From positions 434,001-498,000 of the forward strand of contig JAURVB010014610.1 in the NCBI GenBank assembly GCA_033002965.1: a DNA stretch of 64,000 nucleotides, given 5' to 3'. Position 1 is the first letter of the stretch. Every line of letters starts with the position of its first letter. Below the pieces are notes generated by a model. It was not told where the DNA came from. It ran no database searches and saw only the letters and a program-made list of their open reading frames with translations. A program made the translations under genes and the position numbers. Below are positions 38,401 to 53,400 of the stretch, piece after piece. The stretch is from Piper betle (lineage: Eukaryota; Streptophyta; Magnoliopsida; Piperales; Piperaceae).

Positions 38401-40826
38401 CACTGCTGCTATAGTCTAGTTTACATAATACATATTTTTTATGTATATGTATGTACTAGAAATGATGAAGCCTTTCTTAGAAAAATTTAAAATCTACTGT
38501 CGATATTTCAACACCTCAACTGCTTAAAAACAAACCCTAGAACCCTAATTCCAAGCCTAGAACACAATATAAAGTCTCATAAGATATTTAGGGGTATAAT
38601 CAAGCCAAACTACCTTGTGAATAAAACACCTTCAGCTTGGTTTGGCTTAAACTTGTGCTTCTAATTTTAGAATTCGAACAAAATTAAACTCGATTTAAAA
38701 TCATTAATTAGTTCGATAAAATATGAACAGAGCTTGTGCACATGATGATGGTTGGTTCGATTAAGCTCCAAATAGAAAGCTAGATGCACTCGATTTGATA
38801 AAATGTTCAACTTAGTTCAAACTGTTACTTAATGTCTGATTATTTATATTTAATTATAGCTTAGATACCATTCATATCCTATATAATTTTATTTTAAAAC
38901 AATAATATGGATTTAAAATCTTTAAAATAAGAGGAAAATTTGAACTTGGTAGAGTTACCAATGAGATCGACTTAGCTCGATTCAAAACTTATTTAATAAA
39001 AAATAAACCAATCTTGAACACTCATAATTAAAAATTTTTCAATTTGCTTGAGCTTGGCTCTTATCTTAAAAATATAAATTCACATCAAACCATGAATAAT
39101 TTGAAAATAAATTGAGCATGAGCATGAATAGAACGATGGTATTCGAATCGGCTCGTTTATACCCCAAAAATGTTTTAATTTATAATCAAGCTTCACGCCT
39201 ACAAGCAAGCTTTTGGGCTTAGTGTCGGCCTATTACAGCAGAATGAGAAGGGAAAAGTAGCCTTTCGGGCTTAGTGGATCAGAAGCTTCTCATTCTAGTG
39301 GGCTTTTAATTCATCACAGGCTCTGCAGTTTATACCTGATGTCTGAATCTTTGTGTTATCAGCTTCTCCGTGGGTTTGTTTGTTTGGTGTATAAATTGCC
39401 TTTTTGTGCAATAGGATCATTGCTTAACCAATGATTCTAGGTCTAGTGTGAGAAATCTGATTTTAACACGATTGCCCTGTGATATTTTTATTACAGGGCA
39501 AGTTACAAATACACATTTAAATCTGGCAAGTGAGTTGAGAGTTTGTCGGAATTGACACTACAAGAATTATCGGTTGGATATGGCCAGGTATTGTTTAAAC
39601 CAAACCTGATAATTAAATTGAACTTATAGATCAAAACCCGACTATTTATTATTTAAATTTTTACTTCTTAAACCCGAACCTATTTATTTATCATTTAGCA
39701 GGTCCAATACCCGGCCATTTTAAACCCTAGTTATGCAATAAAAAAATTAGATTTAGATGATACCATGTTTATTTTATATAAAAACAGGTATATATACGAC
39801 AAACCATGATAAATGCATTATTTTTTAGGTTTTATATTATTTGTACAAGGTACTCAGTACCCAATACTAAAAACCAAATCCGACCATTATAAGGTGGGCA
39901 CCGGATTATATGGTAACAAACCTAAACCATTAGCGTCTGATCGAGTTGGGTTTCATTGGTAACAAGAATCCCGTGAACTAGTATTTAACAACAAATTTAA
40001 GATTAAGGTTAATTTTAATTTACCTCATGGTTTAATGGAGCTCCTTTTTAAAAGCCAACAGTTTGGATCAGGCTCAGATGTAAGCCTTATTTGAATCTGA
40101 ACATTTCCTGTCTGAATCTATCTCTAAACTTCTTTGTCTCCACATCTATGGTGGGCATATGGGATATGGACCACTATGTGCAGGAGAAAAACCATCGCAA
40201 GGCCCAGTCCAGATAAATGTCGATAATCATTCACCTGATCAAACCATATTAGGTTATATACTATAGGAGCCATTTCCATCGTATTCCATGAGTTAATCAC
40301 AAGTTGATCAAGTGGACATGACTCGTCCATCGTTTCAAGGCTTGACCTAATGGTACCAAAATTGATGAAACCTCTACTTGATTCCTCTATGGTCCCAAAA
40401 TTGCCAAATGAATGCTTATCAATTTGTTCACATCCACCCCAAACTCCCATATCCATCCTTATTTTTTTAGATAACCCTATTCCATTATCTTCGCTGCGCC
40501 CCACGCTTGCTCATATTAGAACAGATAGTTCGGGATACGACATTTCATTCAAACAACTAGTAATTGGGTTCCAAAAACTCCTTCGATTTGTGTTATGCTA
40601 ATCTAATGTTAACGTACATTGATCGTGTAACTTGCGATTAATTATGGGGCTTCGTGTCAACATCTTGAATTGCCAAAATGATAATGTCAAGTAGAACATA
40701 TACTGGTGCTACAACACACCTATTAGAGTTATTTTATGAGCAAAAGACTAGTATAGCTATTCAAAACACATGGTTGGATGAAAATTACAAGGACTCTAGT
40801 ACTTTGGCCATGGGTGGTGGTGGTAT

Positions 40827-41010
40827 GGGAGATGTTCAAAGTTCTCTTGAGAGTATCAAAGCCCCCCATCTCATTACCAGTCATAATTAGATGGCCATGA
40901 AGAAAGGTCTCTCATTTTGTGGGAGATGTTCAAAGTTCTCTTGAGAGTATCAAAGCCCCCCTCTCCTTACCATTCATAATTAGATGGCCATGAAGAAAGG
41001 TCTCTCATTT
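40827..41010. repeat. 94-bp tandem duplication
   Basis: GGGAGATGTTCAAAGTTCTC through ATGGCCATGAAGAAAGGTCT plus CTCATTT is present at 40827-40920 and again at 40921-41010, with only a few differences. Confidence 0.93.
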
Positions 41011-42604
41011 AACTAAGGAAAAGTGTTCTTAGTTCTACTTTTTACCTGTGCTATGACCTTTCTAATTAAACTGGTGATCATCTTTATCAACCACCATAGA
41101 TTAGTCATAATAATGTCCTTTCTAATTAGGGTTATTCACGTGCTAAACATTGAGCCAGCTGCCTTTCCATTCTCCCCTAGAATTCAAGAAAACCAACCTT
41201 TTTGAAAGTTCAAACAGGACTGCATGCAAATTCCCAAAGAGAGATCCTTCCTTGAAAGAGAGCTAGCATCAGCATTCTTAATCTTCTTATGACCAGTGAC
41301 GCGGGGCATGCATGATCAACTACCTTGCACATAACAGTTGAGGACTTGAAAATAACAAGTATGGCCACGGAGCATCAAACGTTGCCCATCGTTCATTGTC
41401 TCCTTCCCCACCACTCAATTTCATGACTAGTAACAACCCTGTTGGGTGGTTTCCACGAACGCAATTCATGACTCCCATCAATCACAGAAAACATGAAGCG
41501 ATCTTTCTCGTCTTGCAGCATGCGTGCTCATTCATAACACGGTTTCCTTTAGTTCCATTGATTTGAAAGGTATTTGTTGCGGCCATGCATGGCCGCTAGA
41601 CTTTTCTTAAGTAAAATTTCCGTATAAATGTTTTCTATTCCAGTCTGATGTTCTCTTAATTTTATGCCAATTTAAATAGTTTTTCCCTCTGAAAAATCGT
41701 AAGCATGTAGATAATTAATTTCTCCAAGGCAGCATTCGGGTAGCTAGGTTATAATTTGTTATGAAATTAATTTAGAACTTTACCTTGGGGGAAAATAGAT
41801 GATAGTAAACAGGGAGATTAAGAGTCTCCACATTGATCATAGATTTGTCCAAAAGAATTAAATAATGTCGTCAAATGATCCTCTCCACAGACCATGCCCA
41901 AGTGTCCCCGGTGGTATGTTTGGGGTAGTTGATCGTTGATCGTTGATCGTTATCACACGTGTTAACCATTTAAAATAAGGACGGCTCTACTTTTTATATT
42001 TTTCTTTTTTTCATATCATATACTGATATACTGATAGGGCCTCTACCATCACAAAAATCAACCGCCATACCTTTTTTCCAAATCTCAATATTCATTTTTG
42101 GGAAAAAAAATCTCAATTTTTATTGGACTCGATTTGGTTAAGCAGGTCAATTAATTGTTTTTATTTGCCCGTGTGGGATCTCCCAAATTAGTTTGCGACC
42201 AATATTTATAAAATTGCACCTAGTTGTTAGGGTAAAATATTAGTAAGGTTGGATTAATTATTTTGAAAAATAATTAGATTCATCAATTTATACTTAGTTG
42301 GGTCATTATAGCTATTATGCATATATCAAGCATATATATATATATATATATATATTAACAATTTCCATATATGTACAAATTTCTTTTTGCCAAATGTACA
42401 AAATTAATTAAGGCCTATTTATTATAATTTTTTCAAATTTGATAAGCAAAATTAATTTTGTTATAAAATGTAAATGAAAAATGTCAAGCACCGACTTCCC
42501 AGGTTATATAATTATTTCGTATCAAGGGATATTGTGTATTAACACAATAACATACATCTATACATGGGCCCCCACACCAGTAGCACACATATCTTTTTAA
42601 AAAA

Positions 42605-42930
42605 TATTGACTTCAAAACCTCTCCAAGTCAATTCCATCAACTTTAGTCCAACTCTATAAATAACTTTGTACTAATAACTTTTATGATTGACATTCAACG
42701 TCAAGCAATAAAAGTTATTAAAATATATTATTTTTTTAATCTTAATAAATCAATATTTTAAAGTAATATAAATCAAATATTTATACTAATATCATATAAA
42801 AAAGTAATTTATAGTTATACCATATAAATTTTCATTTGCTAAATATATATAAATGACTTCAAGTTGATATAGAGTCAACTCCACTTTATAACACGTCAGT
42901 CAAGTTCGAGTTTTGAGTTTTAAACTAGGA
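42605..42930. repeat. dispersed ~300-bp repeat family, member 2
   Basis: Contains AAAAGTTATTAAAATATATT, CAATATTTTAAAGTAATATA, TACTAATATCATATA and a distal ACTTTATAACACGTCAGTCA, matching the order of the copy at 38065. Confidence 0.5.
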
Positions 42931-44149
42931 TAGCACGAAAGCACACAATGTTCCCTAAACAAAAGCACCTATTTTCTAAATAATCATTCTAAATTAATTA
43001 AGACCTAGTTCTACATTAATGAAGCATCGAGCTCTATATTGAAATATTCATGGAAAAAGATGTAATTAATTGGACCCGATGCATCGTGTTTGACCCAGCC
43101 ATTTCCCTGCAGCTGCACTGTACATTATTTTCAAGCTCCTACCCTCTAAATATCCAGACACTCTGGAATCTGCATGTTGGTATTCACAAGATCCACTTGT
43201 AGGATACATACAAGCATAAGAAATTGGAATGTGGCTGAGAAACTGGGCATTGGAAATGGATTGGACCTGCGATATGGTCTTCATATATCGCCTTCATAAA
43301 TAGACTTGATACCAAGTTTGGTACCACTTCGTCGACAAGCTGCCAACACAGGAATCTAGACAGAGCACGGGTTCAACGAGACAACCACGGATGAAACATA
43401 TTTGACTTTGAACCAATTATTTTGCTCTTCATAAGCCCCACCATATCTTGAGCTATGAACTCTTACCTTGGAACTATATAATACCCAAAGTGTTGCACTT
43501 TATGGTGGCTAATTTGGAATTTTGGATTTGCTGACATTGTTGAAGTTTGACATAATTTCAACGTGATTTGAGTCTTTGAATGAAGTTTACCTACCAAATC
43601 TTACTTGATTCTCACTAATTTGGATGTTAATTAGGAGATTTAATTAATCAAAATATAATAATAATAAAATAATAATAAATTAAATTATTATATTTTATTT
43701 TTCTGATTTAATTAAAATATATCTTTAAAGTCAAAATTAATTAAAATATATATCTAAGTTATTAGATTATTATATAATCTATGTCATTGCTCAACGAGAA
43801 TTTATTTATAAAATTAAAATTTATTTATAATATAAGTCGTTCTAGACATGTAGTTTAATGATTTTTCCATTTAGTTGATTTTCTCTGTAGGTAGATAAGT
43901 TGTAAATCTCACATTGTTAACCTTGTAAATTTGTGGTTTACGTTGAAATTGGAATCTTCCCTTGATTTAGAGTAGGTAGTTGTCAAGTCTAATTAATTCT
44001 TTCACATGTCTTTTTTACTCTTCCTTTTTTTCCTTTTTATCTTCAACGGTCTCCTTAAGAAATCAATATTACTTTTTTAATAGTAATTTTGAAATTCTAT
44101 TTTTATTTTAAAAATTCTGCTGTTAGATTCTACTTCCCTATTTTTTGAG

Positions 44150-44410
44150 TCAAATTCTATAAATAACTCCCTGATGATGAGTTTTATTATTAACTCTCCA
44201 AGTCTTTTTAAGTTTTTTCAAGTCAAAGAAAAATAATTTTGAAAATATATTATTTTTTAATTTTAGTTAAATTAATAATTTAAATTAATATAAAATATAT
44301 ATTAATCAATATTTTTTATATTAAAAAATTAATATAAATGATACCAAGTTAGCATTAAATAGACTCCGAGCCGACTGTACTCACAAGTCAATCGAGTCCC
44401 GTTGTGTTTG
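44150..44410. repeat. dispersed ~300-bp repeat family, member 3
   Basis: Contains GAGTCAAATTCTATAAATAA, TTTTGAAAATATATTATTTT and a distal GACTCCGAGCCGACTGTACT, in the same order as the other two members but more diverged. Confidence 0.4.
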
Positions 44411-47400
44411 GAGCACAACTAAATTTTAAACAATTAAAGAAAATTGGGATTGACAATTTTAAAAAAACACTTAAACTATATGTAAACATTTTTTATTAGT
44501 ATTGAAACCCATCATCTCTTGTCTATTACATAAGCATCTACTTTTTGTATAGTTCTAGCTGGTGTTTGTTGAATTCAGACATACAATGACAGACATTGTT
44601 TTGAGAAACTCAAGCTTGTCATATTGATAAAATGGAGAGATGACAATGGGATTGGAATTTGCCAATTAGAATGATCATCACTTCTTTGAGGTTTCACTAA
44701 GATGCATCTATACCTACCTAGGCCATTCTGTGTGCTGGTATTACCCAAAGAAAACAGACACAATTATAATATGAGAATATTAATGTAGAACCATCCACAT
44801 TGGTTTGGAAAAAAATTATCAGAACGATTCATATTGAATACAGGAAAAAATTGACTTGCTTGACATTGATCATTACTATTAGTTTTGAGTCCAATCACTT
44901 CAAGTATATCCTTTTGTTGGGTATTAAAGATTTACCTAGTTTCTACTCCATATTTAATCAACTTTAATAATTCGTCAAAAATGCTTACCTGAGGTTGATA
45001 TATTGAAATAGCATTATATTTATATTCTGATATAAATGCCGACACGTAATGACTAACCACCCTAGAAAGCTTGTAGGAAAACCCAATTATTTTACAAAAA
45101 TATACTTATTAAAGTTTAATCTTATGATTATCATGATTATTGTGACAATAGGTGGAGCTTTATAGCCATCAAACTTGAGCAAAAGTCCACATTCTTTTAA
45201 GACTTCTAGCAATCTTTTCTTTGTATTTTATTTTAATTTCTTTTTTTATTAAAGGAATTAGATATATCGTATGTAATTCTTTTAAAATATCTAACAAATC
45301 CTATATATTAAGTTGAATTACAAAGCCCAAGTGCTTGGTAGCACCTAAGGCTGTTAATTAAACGAGTTAGCTCGTGTATATTTGGTGTTCAGTTTGACTT
45401 GACTCAATTTGAACTTTGACATTTTAATAATCAAGTCAATTTTGAGTACATATATTAAAAACCTGTTCGATCTCGAATCGATTTCGAACGAACTTCGAGT
45501 TATTCGAGTACAAAATGAGTTTGACTCACTCACTCTTTTAATAGCCCTAATAATACCAAAGTTTAGCATGTATTTGGCTTGTTTTGAGATGAGCCAAATT
45601 TGAGCTAGCTTGAACTTTGAGTAGAGCCTAGCCCTATTTATTATAATTGTTTAAGTGTGAAATACGGGCATCTTCGCTCAAAATAACTAGTCACTATAAA
45701 AAACTTTCCTTCCCATGTATAATGACCACCACATATGTATTTATTTGAGGTGGGATATGTTCAAATATTAACATAATTAAGTTCAAATTTAGATTATATG
45801 GTTGTCCGTACATTTCAATACTTCCAAAACTTAGTCCAAAGAGTTTGACTTGCTTCATATTAATAAGCTGTTACGAGTCCAATCACTTCAAGAGCTTGCC
45901 TCTTCCCAAGGGTCAACTTTAGGAAAAAAGCGTCTCCTACATGCCTCAATGCAATTGTCAACAGATACAGAACAGTTTATATTTTGGTAAATTGTACAGT
46001 AAATGCTTGACACACTCGTAGTCCTACTATTACCTTCCATTTTTGAAACAATTCAACCATGTCTTTGACATTTTCCCATTGTATGTATTAAATAAAAAAT
46101 AAAGTGCAATGCATATTTCTATTACTATACTTACCATTACTTATAAACTCTTAATAATTTATATTTATTTTCTCCCTTTATTTGTAATAATGCAGTTGAG
46201 CTCCCATTATTGGTCAACTTTATTAAATCTAAAAATAACCAATTATATGTTCAAGTTGCATTTAATTTATATATCAATTATTCTAGGACTGTTCATTGAA
46301 TAAGATATAGTTTTTTTTTTTGGAACAGGCTTCTATATGAACGTGATCATATCTTTCTCTTAATATTTTTGAAAAGAACGATCCATTTCTAATGAGAATT
46401 TCTACAGTACTCCTCAGTGTAAGATACACATTAAAATTTCCCACTCGTTCTTAAATATTATTATAATTTTGTTTTTATTATTAGGCAATAGTAATCAAGT
46501 ATTTTACAATGTTAAAAAATATTAATTTATTGTAATAGCTATTAAAAATGCTACTTCAACTATGACTAGATTTGTTAAAATTTTTATTTATTATTGGTTT
46601 GCTAAAAATAGTAACAAATATAAGTAATGCACACCATGTCTATTTCTAACTATTACAAATAAGTAGGAATCTTAAATAAAGCTAACTAAGATATTTCTAA
46701 TTTGAGTCCAATTATATTTAAGTATACTTTAAAATAATTAAAAATCATAAATTAAATATATTTTCTTAAATATTAAATTTTAGTTTGATTAGGAGAATAC
46801 ACAATTTAAATTCATTAAATTTACCTCTATATACGATAAATAATTTGAGATTTTATAAATAAAATCTTACACAAAGTATCTACTAATTGATAACAACAAA
46901 AAAAAATTTTAACAGCTATAATAATATCTTTATATAATTTAAATTTTAAAAATAAATTAGAATCATAAATAGAATTTATAAGACCCGTGTACATGCTCTT
47001 GATCAAACACGGATGCCACATTGATGAAATAATTAGATTTCTTCAAACTCCGGTCAATTAACGAACTTTCATCATAAAATGTTTTTTTCTTCGACTGGTT
47101 TAATTAAATAACACGTCACCACTAAACAGCTTCGGGAAACCGCTGTGTCATTTTTTTATGCCAATGTGAGTTCTTCAGGGATAGTAAAAAAGAAAAGTAA
47201 GAACCGTCAAAAAATAAATTCTTATAAAGTAAAATTTTATAAGGAAAATGAGCTATATCATTTGGAATTTAAGAATTTGCCAACATTAGATTTGAAAAAG
47301 GTTATTTGATACAATTGAATTTCCAATTTTGATTCTCTCATAATTTTAGAAATTCACAAACGTAATATCGTTTTTATATCATCTCAACTTTTTCGCCACT

Positions 47401-50359
47401 TTTGACGAATTCTACAGATAATAATAGATTATTGTAAATGGTAATAGCAATTCATAGCGGTAAAATCACAACTAGCCAATCAATTTTGAATAATTTTAGG
47501 TTAGGAGAAGTTTTTAGGTACTCCTTACATTACATGATTAGTGCATTGACAAGTATAGTACGTAAATTATAACGACCAAGTCGACGTGGAGGAAATGATG
47601 GGTAAGTTATCTTTTAAAATGATTAACCCAAATTAAAATTTATATAGCATCTCTCTGAATATATTAGATTTTTCTCCAATAGATATTACATGAGATATTG
47701 ATTAATTGGAAGATTTTATCTTCAACCCAACTTTAGAAAATCTTGTCCTCCAAATTTTTTTATATTGCTCATGAGCCTATCCAACGTGGTCTCAAGTTTG
47801 GTTGTGATATCATTTATAATGACCGTGCCTAAGTACAAACTAATTGGTCAAAATTATTTTTTTCAAAATAATTTGATTAACTTAAGTTGAATACAATAGA
47901 ATTTGCCTTATATAGGTATTGAATATGTGATTAACTAACTAAATGATCTTATAGTAAATTCTCAAGATTTGCTTCATTGTCATGAAATAGAAAAATAAAA
48001 AATAAAAATAAAATCATAAAAGATAAAAATAAAACAAAAAACATGAAAACCTGAAAATTTTCTTCCATGTGTATGAATAGTAAGAAAATAAAAAGATACA
48101 TAGAGTTTTAAAAATTTGAACTTTCTTTGCTTACCTTCAAACATATAAAATTTTTGCTTGAAAAATATTTCATATAGCTTTGCTAGCGTTAGAAAAATCA
48201 AAATTTTATATTAATTTTTTTTAATTTGACCAAACATTAAGAAATTTTCTCTATTCTTATTTTATATTTCTTTCATCGATTTTGTAAAACCTGGATTACA
48301 TATAGAGTCAAATTAGGCCAACAATAAACTAGTAAACCACATGAGCAGTCAAACGAGTCATTGGCTAAATTAGAAACCATCAGACTCCCCTTAAAAATAG
48401 TTTATTTATAACTATTGAGTAAAATTTATTATAATGAAGATAACCTCCTTAGGTAAAAATAAAGGTGTGTAATGAAGAGAATTACTCTTGTTTCATGGGT
48501 AAGTTTCATCTTCCACCTATATAAATAAGGATTTGTTTTAAAATTTAGCACATCTCATAGCTAAAGCAATCTTTTGATTTCAATTTTTGGTAATTGTTCT
48601 TCCACTACCAGACTATAGTAGCAAAATCGCCTAGGATAAGGTACGTATAACTTCTATGAATATAATTGAAGTTAACCAGTTTGTTGATTGGCTAGAGGAG
48701 GTTGATATTCAACATTTGCATGTTGGACATGCGTCTCGCTGAGCCTACTTAATTAAAACAAATGAAAATTATTGGTGTGTGGCACCATGGTCTAGAAAAT
48801 TATTGGTGTTTGGTACCCTAGCCCATAGAATCAACTCTAGCCAAATACGTACTTGAAGATAGGAGTTTAGATGAGGAGGACATATGTATACTACTTGTAG
48901 AATGAGCAATATTTGTAATCAGGAATGGTAATTGTCTAGTAAGATGACCAGTATTATAAAATAAGAGGTGGGTATAGACTTGTATTTAATTTCCCTTGAT
49001 CAATATTTCATTATATTTATACCGGCTTAATAGTTTTATCATTAATATGAAATTGCCTCTGGACGTGGTTTTTATAAATCAAAGTATAGTATCAACAATT
49101 ATGGCTCAAGAACAATCAAAAAATACATTGTATATTTGATAACTATTATGATGCATTGGACTCATTATATGGTTGTTATTTTACCTGAGAACTGTTTAGC
49201 ACAAACTAAAACTCTATGTGTACAATCTATGTAACAAATATCCATTGTTTTATCCATTAGACCTAAATTATTTTTGCCAATACTAAGATACATACTGAAT
49301 TTTTATTTAAACATATTGTAATAAGGTGAAACTTAATTTTAAGATAATAAATATTAATAATATATTATTATTGCTTCCATCAAATGACATTTTGTTTAGG
49401 ATATGAAAAGGTAGGTTGTCATAGATTTTTGGCCAACCAGGTAGACCCAAAAATTTTTTTAAAAAAAAATTCAAAAGAAAAATGCCAATTGACTCAAAGG
49501 TTTCATAATTTATTAATTAATTCACTAATTATCAAATTTTGGTACATAATCTATACACAAATAAGAATCATATTTTTTGAATTGTGGTATATTCAATGAC
49601 GAATACATTTGTAATTGATCTTATACGGAACTTATATTTTGGTTATAAAATCGGATTGGATTGAATATAGATCGGATAGAGGTATGTATATATGTGTGTG
49701 TGTACGTGTTAAGTGAAATAAAAATAAAATTATGACGATATAGATATTGATAACTGATATTTGAACCATAGTTTATTCAAATCCATTTTAAATAGATTAA
49801 ATTAGCCAAAATACCCGTGTAAGGAACATAACATTATTCAAAGCACATGGAACAAATATCAATAGAGATTTAAAACAAAAAATTGAAATCAAGAACATTT
49901 TTCAAAATTTATTAATAATTACTAAAATTTTCATAAAGGAGAAACAAAAGAAGCAATAAATGGAGATTTTTTTTAAGAAAGGATAAATGAATATAAAGAT
50001 GAAAGGGTGTATGTGAAAGGTTGCAACTGTCCAGAGTTATTATTAAGAAGTGCATGCCTTTTAAAAAATATATTATGGGGGAAAGGTTACAACCTTTTAC
50101 ATAAAACTATAAGAAAATTAAAAAAACGTTTTGAAAAGTCACAATGTATTTTTTTCTTCTAAAAAGACATGTATAAGAGTATTTTTCACATACACAAAAT
50201 AAAATGAGAAAGTAAAAATTGGTGAGAATAATTTTGGAAAGAAATTTTTGTGTATGGTAAAACTAGACATATAATTGCAATTAAGCCTAAATATATGTGG
50301 CATCATGTAATTAAGAACCTCCTGCATCTTCCTCTTTCTCCCTCCCTCCTTTCTTCTTT

Positions 50360-50367
50360 TATATAAA
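50360..50367 (+). promoter_or_regulatory. TATA box of the K+ channel pseudogene
   Basis: TATATAAA about 100 bases before the ATG, preceded by a CCTCCCTCCTTTCTTC pyrimidine patch typical of plant core promoters. Confidence 0.55.
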
Positions 50368-50463
50368 CGAATCAAATCCTGCATACTAACAGAGCTCAGA
50401 AACGCACATCAAACGAACGAGGAAGACAAGGAGGAGCAATCCTATTCCTGCTCAGATTGAATA

Positions 50464-53400
50464 ATGGTGGGGAAGAGAGTGCTAGGGAAGGTCTCTGGCC
50501 AACCCCAAGTAGAGCTCTTCTCCAGAGATGGCAGCCAGGACAGCTTCTCCACCGGCCCACTTCCTTCTCTTGGTTGTCGTAGCACAGAAAGAGTTAAGCT
50601 CCGGAAACACATCATCTCTCCTTTTGATCGCAGACTAAGGTAGGCATTTCTTGGTGAATAGTGAGTTTTCTCTGTTTCAAGGATTGCGCAAACCCAGAAA
50701 GAAAAAGATACAAAAGATATCACTAAGTATTAAGCAAACATGTTACTTCACATTTTTTGGTAATTAAGTTGTTTCTCTTTCAAGGATTGAGCATACCCAG
50801 AAAAATAAGATAAAGAAATCCTCACTAAGTAAACAAAAGATGCGGAGATCATTACTATTGTGCAAACATGTTTCTTCAACAATATTATAGATTTTACATA
50901 ACAAGGTAACTTTTGAAGCAGGGCATGGCAGACGTTCTTGGTGCTTCTCGTCTGGCTACACTGCATGGGTATCCCCGTTTGAATTTGGGTTCTTGCAGAA
51001 GCCAAAAGCTCCATGGTCAATCATAGACAATGTTATCAATGGCTTCATCGCCATTGACGCTGTGCTCACCTTCTTCGTGGCCTACCTCGACAAGAAGACG
51101 TACCAGTTCGTAGACAATCCGAAGAAGATAGCCAAGAGATACTTGAGAACATGGTTTGTTTTGGATATAGTATCGACCATCCCAGCCGAGCTCACACACA
51201 AGATCATGCCGTCGACTATTGGTGCTTTTGGTTTCTTCCAGATGCTCCGGCTATGGCGTCTGAGAAGAGTGGGCTCCCTCTTTGGCAGGCAAGTTCATAC
51301 TCCCAATTATACTAAACTTCTCAGTTCTCAAACATGATCTTCAAGTTCCTTGATTGGTTTGTTCGTCTTGATTTATGGAAAAAACAGGCTAGAGAAGAAC
51401 AAGGACTTCAATTACTTCTGGGTCAGATGTGCAAAGCTCATTTGTGTGAGTCAACTGATCTTTTTCTCTTTTTCCTGAAGTTGTATAATATTTTGTTGCA
51501 TCTTTTGGTCTGATTTGTGATAGACTTCTTGGGCAGGTGAAACTGTTTGCTATTCACTGTGCCGGGTGCTTCTACTATCTGATTGCAGCAAGGTATCCTG
51601 ATCCAAGTAAAACATGGATTGGGCTTGCTATGGAGAACTTCAAAGAGAGGAGTCTATGGACCAGATATGTGACCACCCCTCACTACTGTTGGCAACAGTG
51701 ATCTCCACCCTGCCAACTCCAGAGAAATTGTTTTTGGCATCTTCTTCATGCTCTTCAACCTTGGATTGAGTACCTACCTCAATGGTAACATGACCAAGTT
51801 GATCGTCCATTGCACTATCAGACACCAGACAATTTGTGAGCTATATCCATTTGATGATTTATCATACAGGATTGGTAAGTGTTAGTAATTGATCATTTGA
51901 TTGTTCATGTTGCAGAGGGACACAATTCAAGCTGCTGCCAACTTTGCAACTAGAAATCGGTTGCCAGCATCACTACATGATCAGATGTTGGCACACTTGT
52001 GCTTGAAGTACAGAACAGAGTGCGAAGGCTTGCAGCAGCAGGAAGCGTTGGATACACTTCCAAAGGCAATTCGGTCTAGCGTTTCACGCTTCCTTTTCTA
52101 CGACCTTGTTGACAAGGTCTACTTGTTCAAGGGTGTCTCCAATGATCTCCTCTTCCAACTTGTATGCTTGATCAATCCCACTTCTTTAATTAATCTTATT
52201 GGACTAGATGGATTAAGAAATGATCTAGTTCATATTTTTTTACAGGTTTCTGAAATGAAAGCTGAGTACTTTCCCCCAAGGAAGATGTGATCTTACAAAA
52301 TGAAGCTCCCACTGATTTCTACATATTGGCGTCTGGAGCAGTGGTAAACATTAAAACCCTCTTCCTACAATTAGCTAATAAAATCAACATTGAGCTTCAT
52401 TTCTGATTTTAATTGTATCAATGTAAAATAAATGCAGGATATACTTCTGTCCGGGCTCAACTGATCAGGTGAATCTTAATGATTAGAGGTGACTTCTATG
52501 GATATGTTCTAAAGTTGTGCTAACAATTTGAATTGGTTGTGATAACTGGTGATCAAGGAAATGGGCACAGGAGATATATTTGGAGAGATTGGAGTTTTAT
52601 GTTACAGGCCACAACTATTCACTGTGCGCACCAAGCGGCTATGTCAACTCTTGCGTTTGAACCGCACCTCCTTCCTCAACATTGTTCAAGCCAATGTAGG
52701 GGATGGAACTATAATCATGAACAATCTTTTGCAGGTGAGCAATTGATCAAACTTTGGTCCAAGTGCCATGTTTTGGATTGCAATCTGAATTCCCTGTGTA
52801 CAATACAATGGTGTAGTATCTGAAAGAAATGAAAGACCCAGTAATGGAAGGAGTGTTGGCAGAGACAGAGAGCATGCTGGCCAGAGGAAGGATGGACCTG
52901 CCCCTTAGTCTCTGTTTTGCGGCCACTAGAGGAGATGATATTTTGATGCATCATTTGTTGAAACGTGGATTGGACCCAAATGAATCCGACGCCAATGGCC
53001 GAACTGCACTGGTTTGTTGCTAAATTTTCTTGCTCTAGCTCTAAATATTGTAAGCTAGAAATTTGAATTGGAAATACTAGTTGCAAGAAATTTTTTGTAC
53101 ATGCAAAAGTGAAATTAGTTTTTTTGGTCTTTGAAACAGCATATTGCTGCTTCCTATGGGGAGTAGAAATTGTGTTCTGATGCTTCTTGATTATGGTGCT
53201 GATGCCAATGCCAGAGGTAAATGGTTTTTAGTTCATATTATGTTTTTTTTAGTCTAATATTAACTGTAAGAGCTTAAAACATATTATTTTTTTAAGTTTA
53301 AAGAGACACATGCACATACAAAAAAGACAGCAAAAATATGATCATATGAAAATATATCTATATATATATATATCCATGTTAGATGCTCCCCATCACTTTC

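Larger units (their letters stand above)
36001..50340. other. long gene-poor AT-rich region
   Basis: About 14 kb without a recognisable gene. It holds a 38-bp tandem duplication (36055), three members of a ~300-bp dispersed repeat (38065, 42605, 44150) and a 94-bp tandem duplication (40827). Short TCGAG-rich repeat pieces lie near 38640-39180 and 45340-45620, and a (TA)n tract at 42331-42355. Open frames such as those at 36256-36552, 40124-40504 and 44575-44763 lack family resemblance and splice context. Confidence 0.45.

Noticed and set aside
40124..40504. 126-codon minus-strand open frame
   Set aside because: No family resemblance, no splice or promoter context, in repeat-rich DNA; most likely chance.
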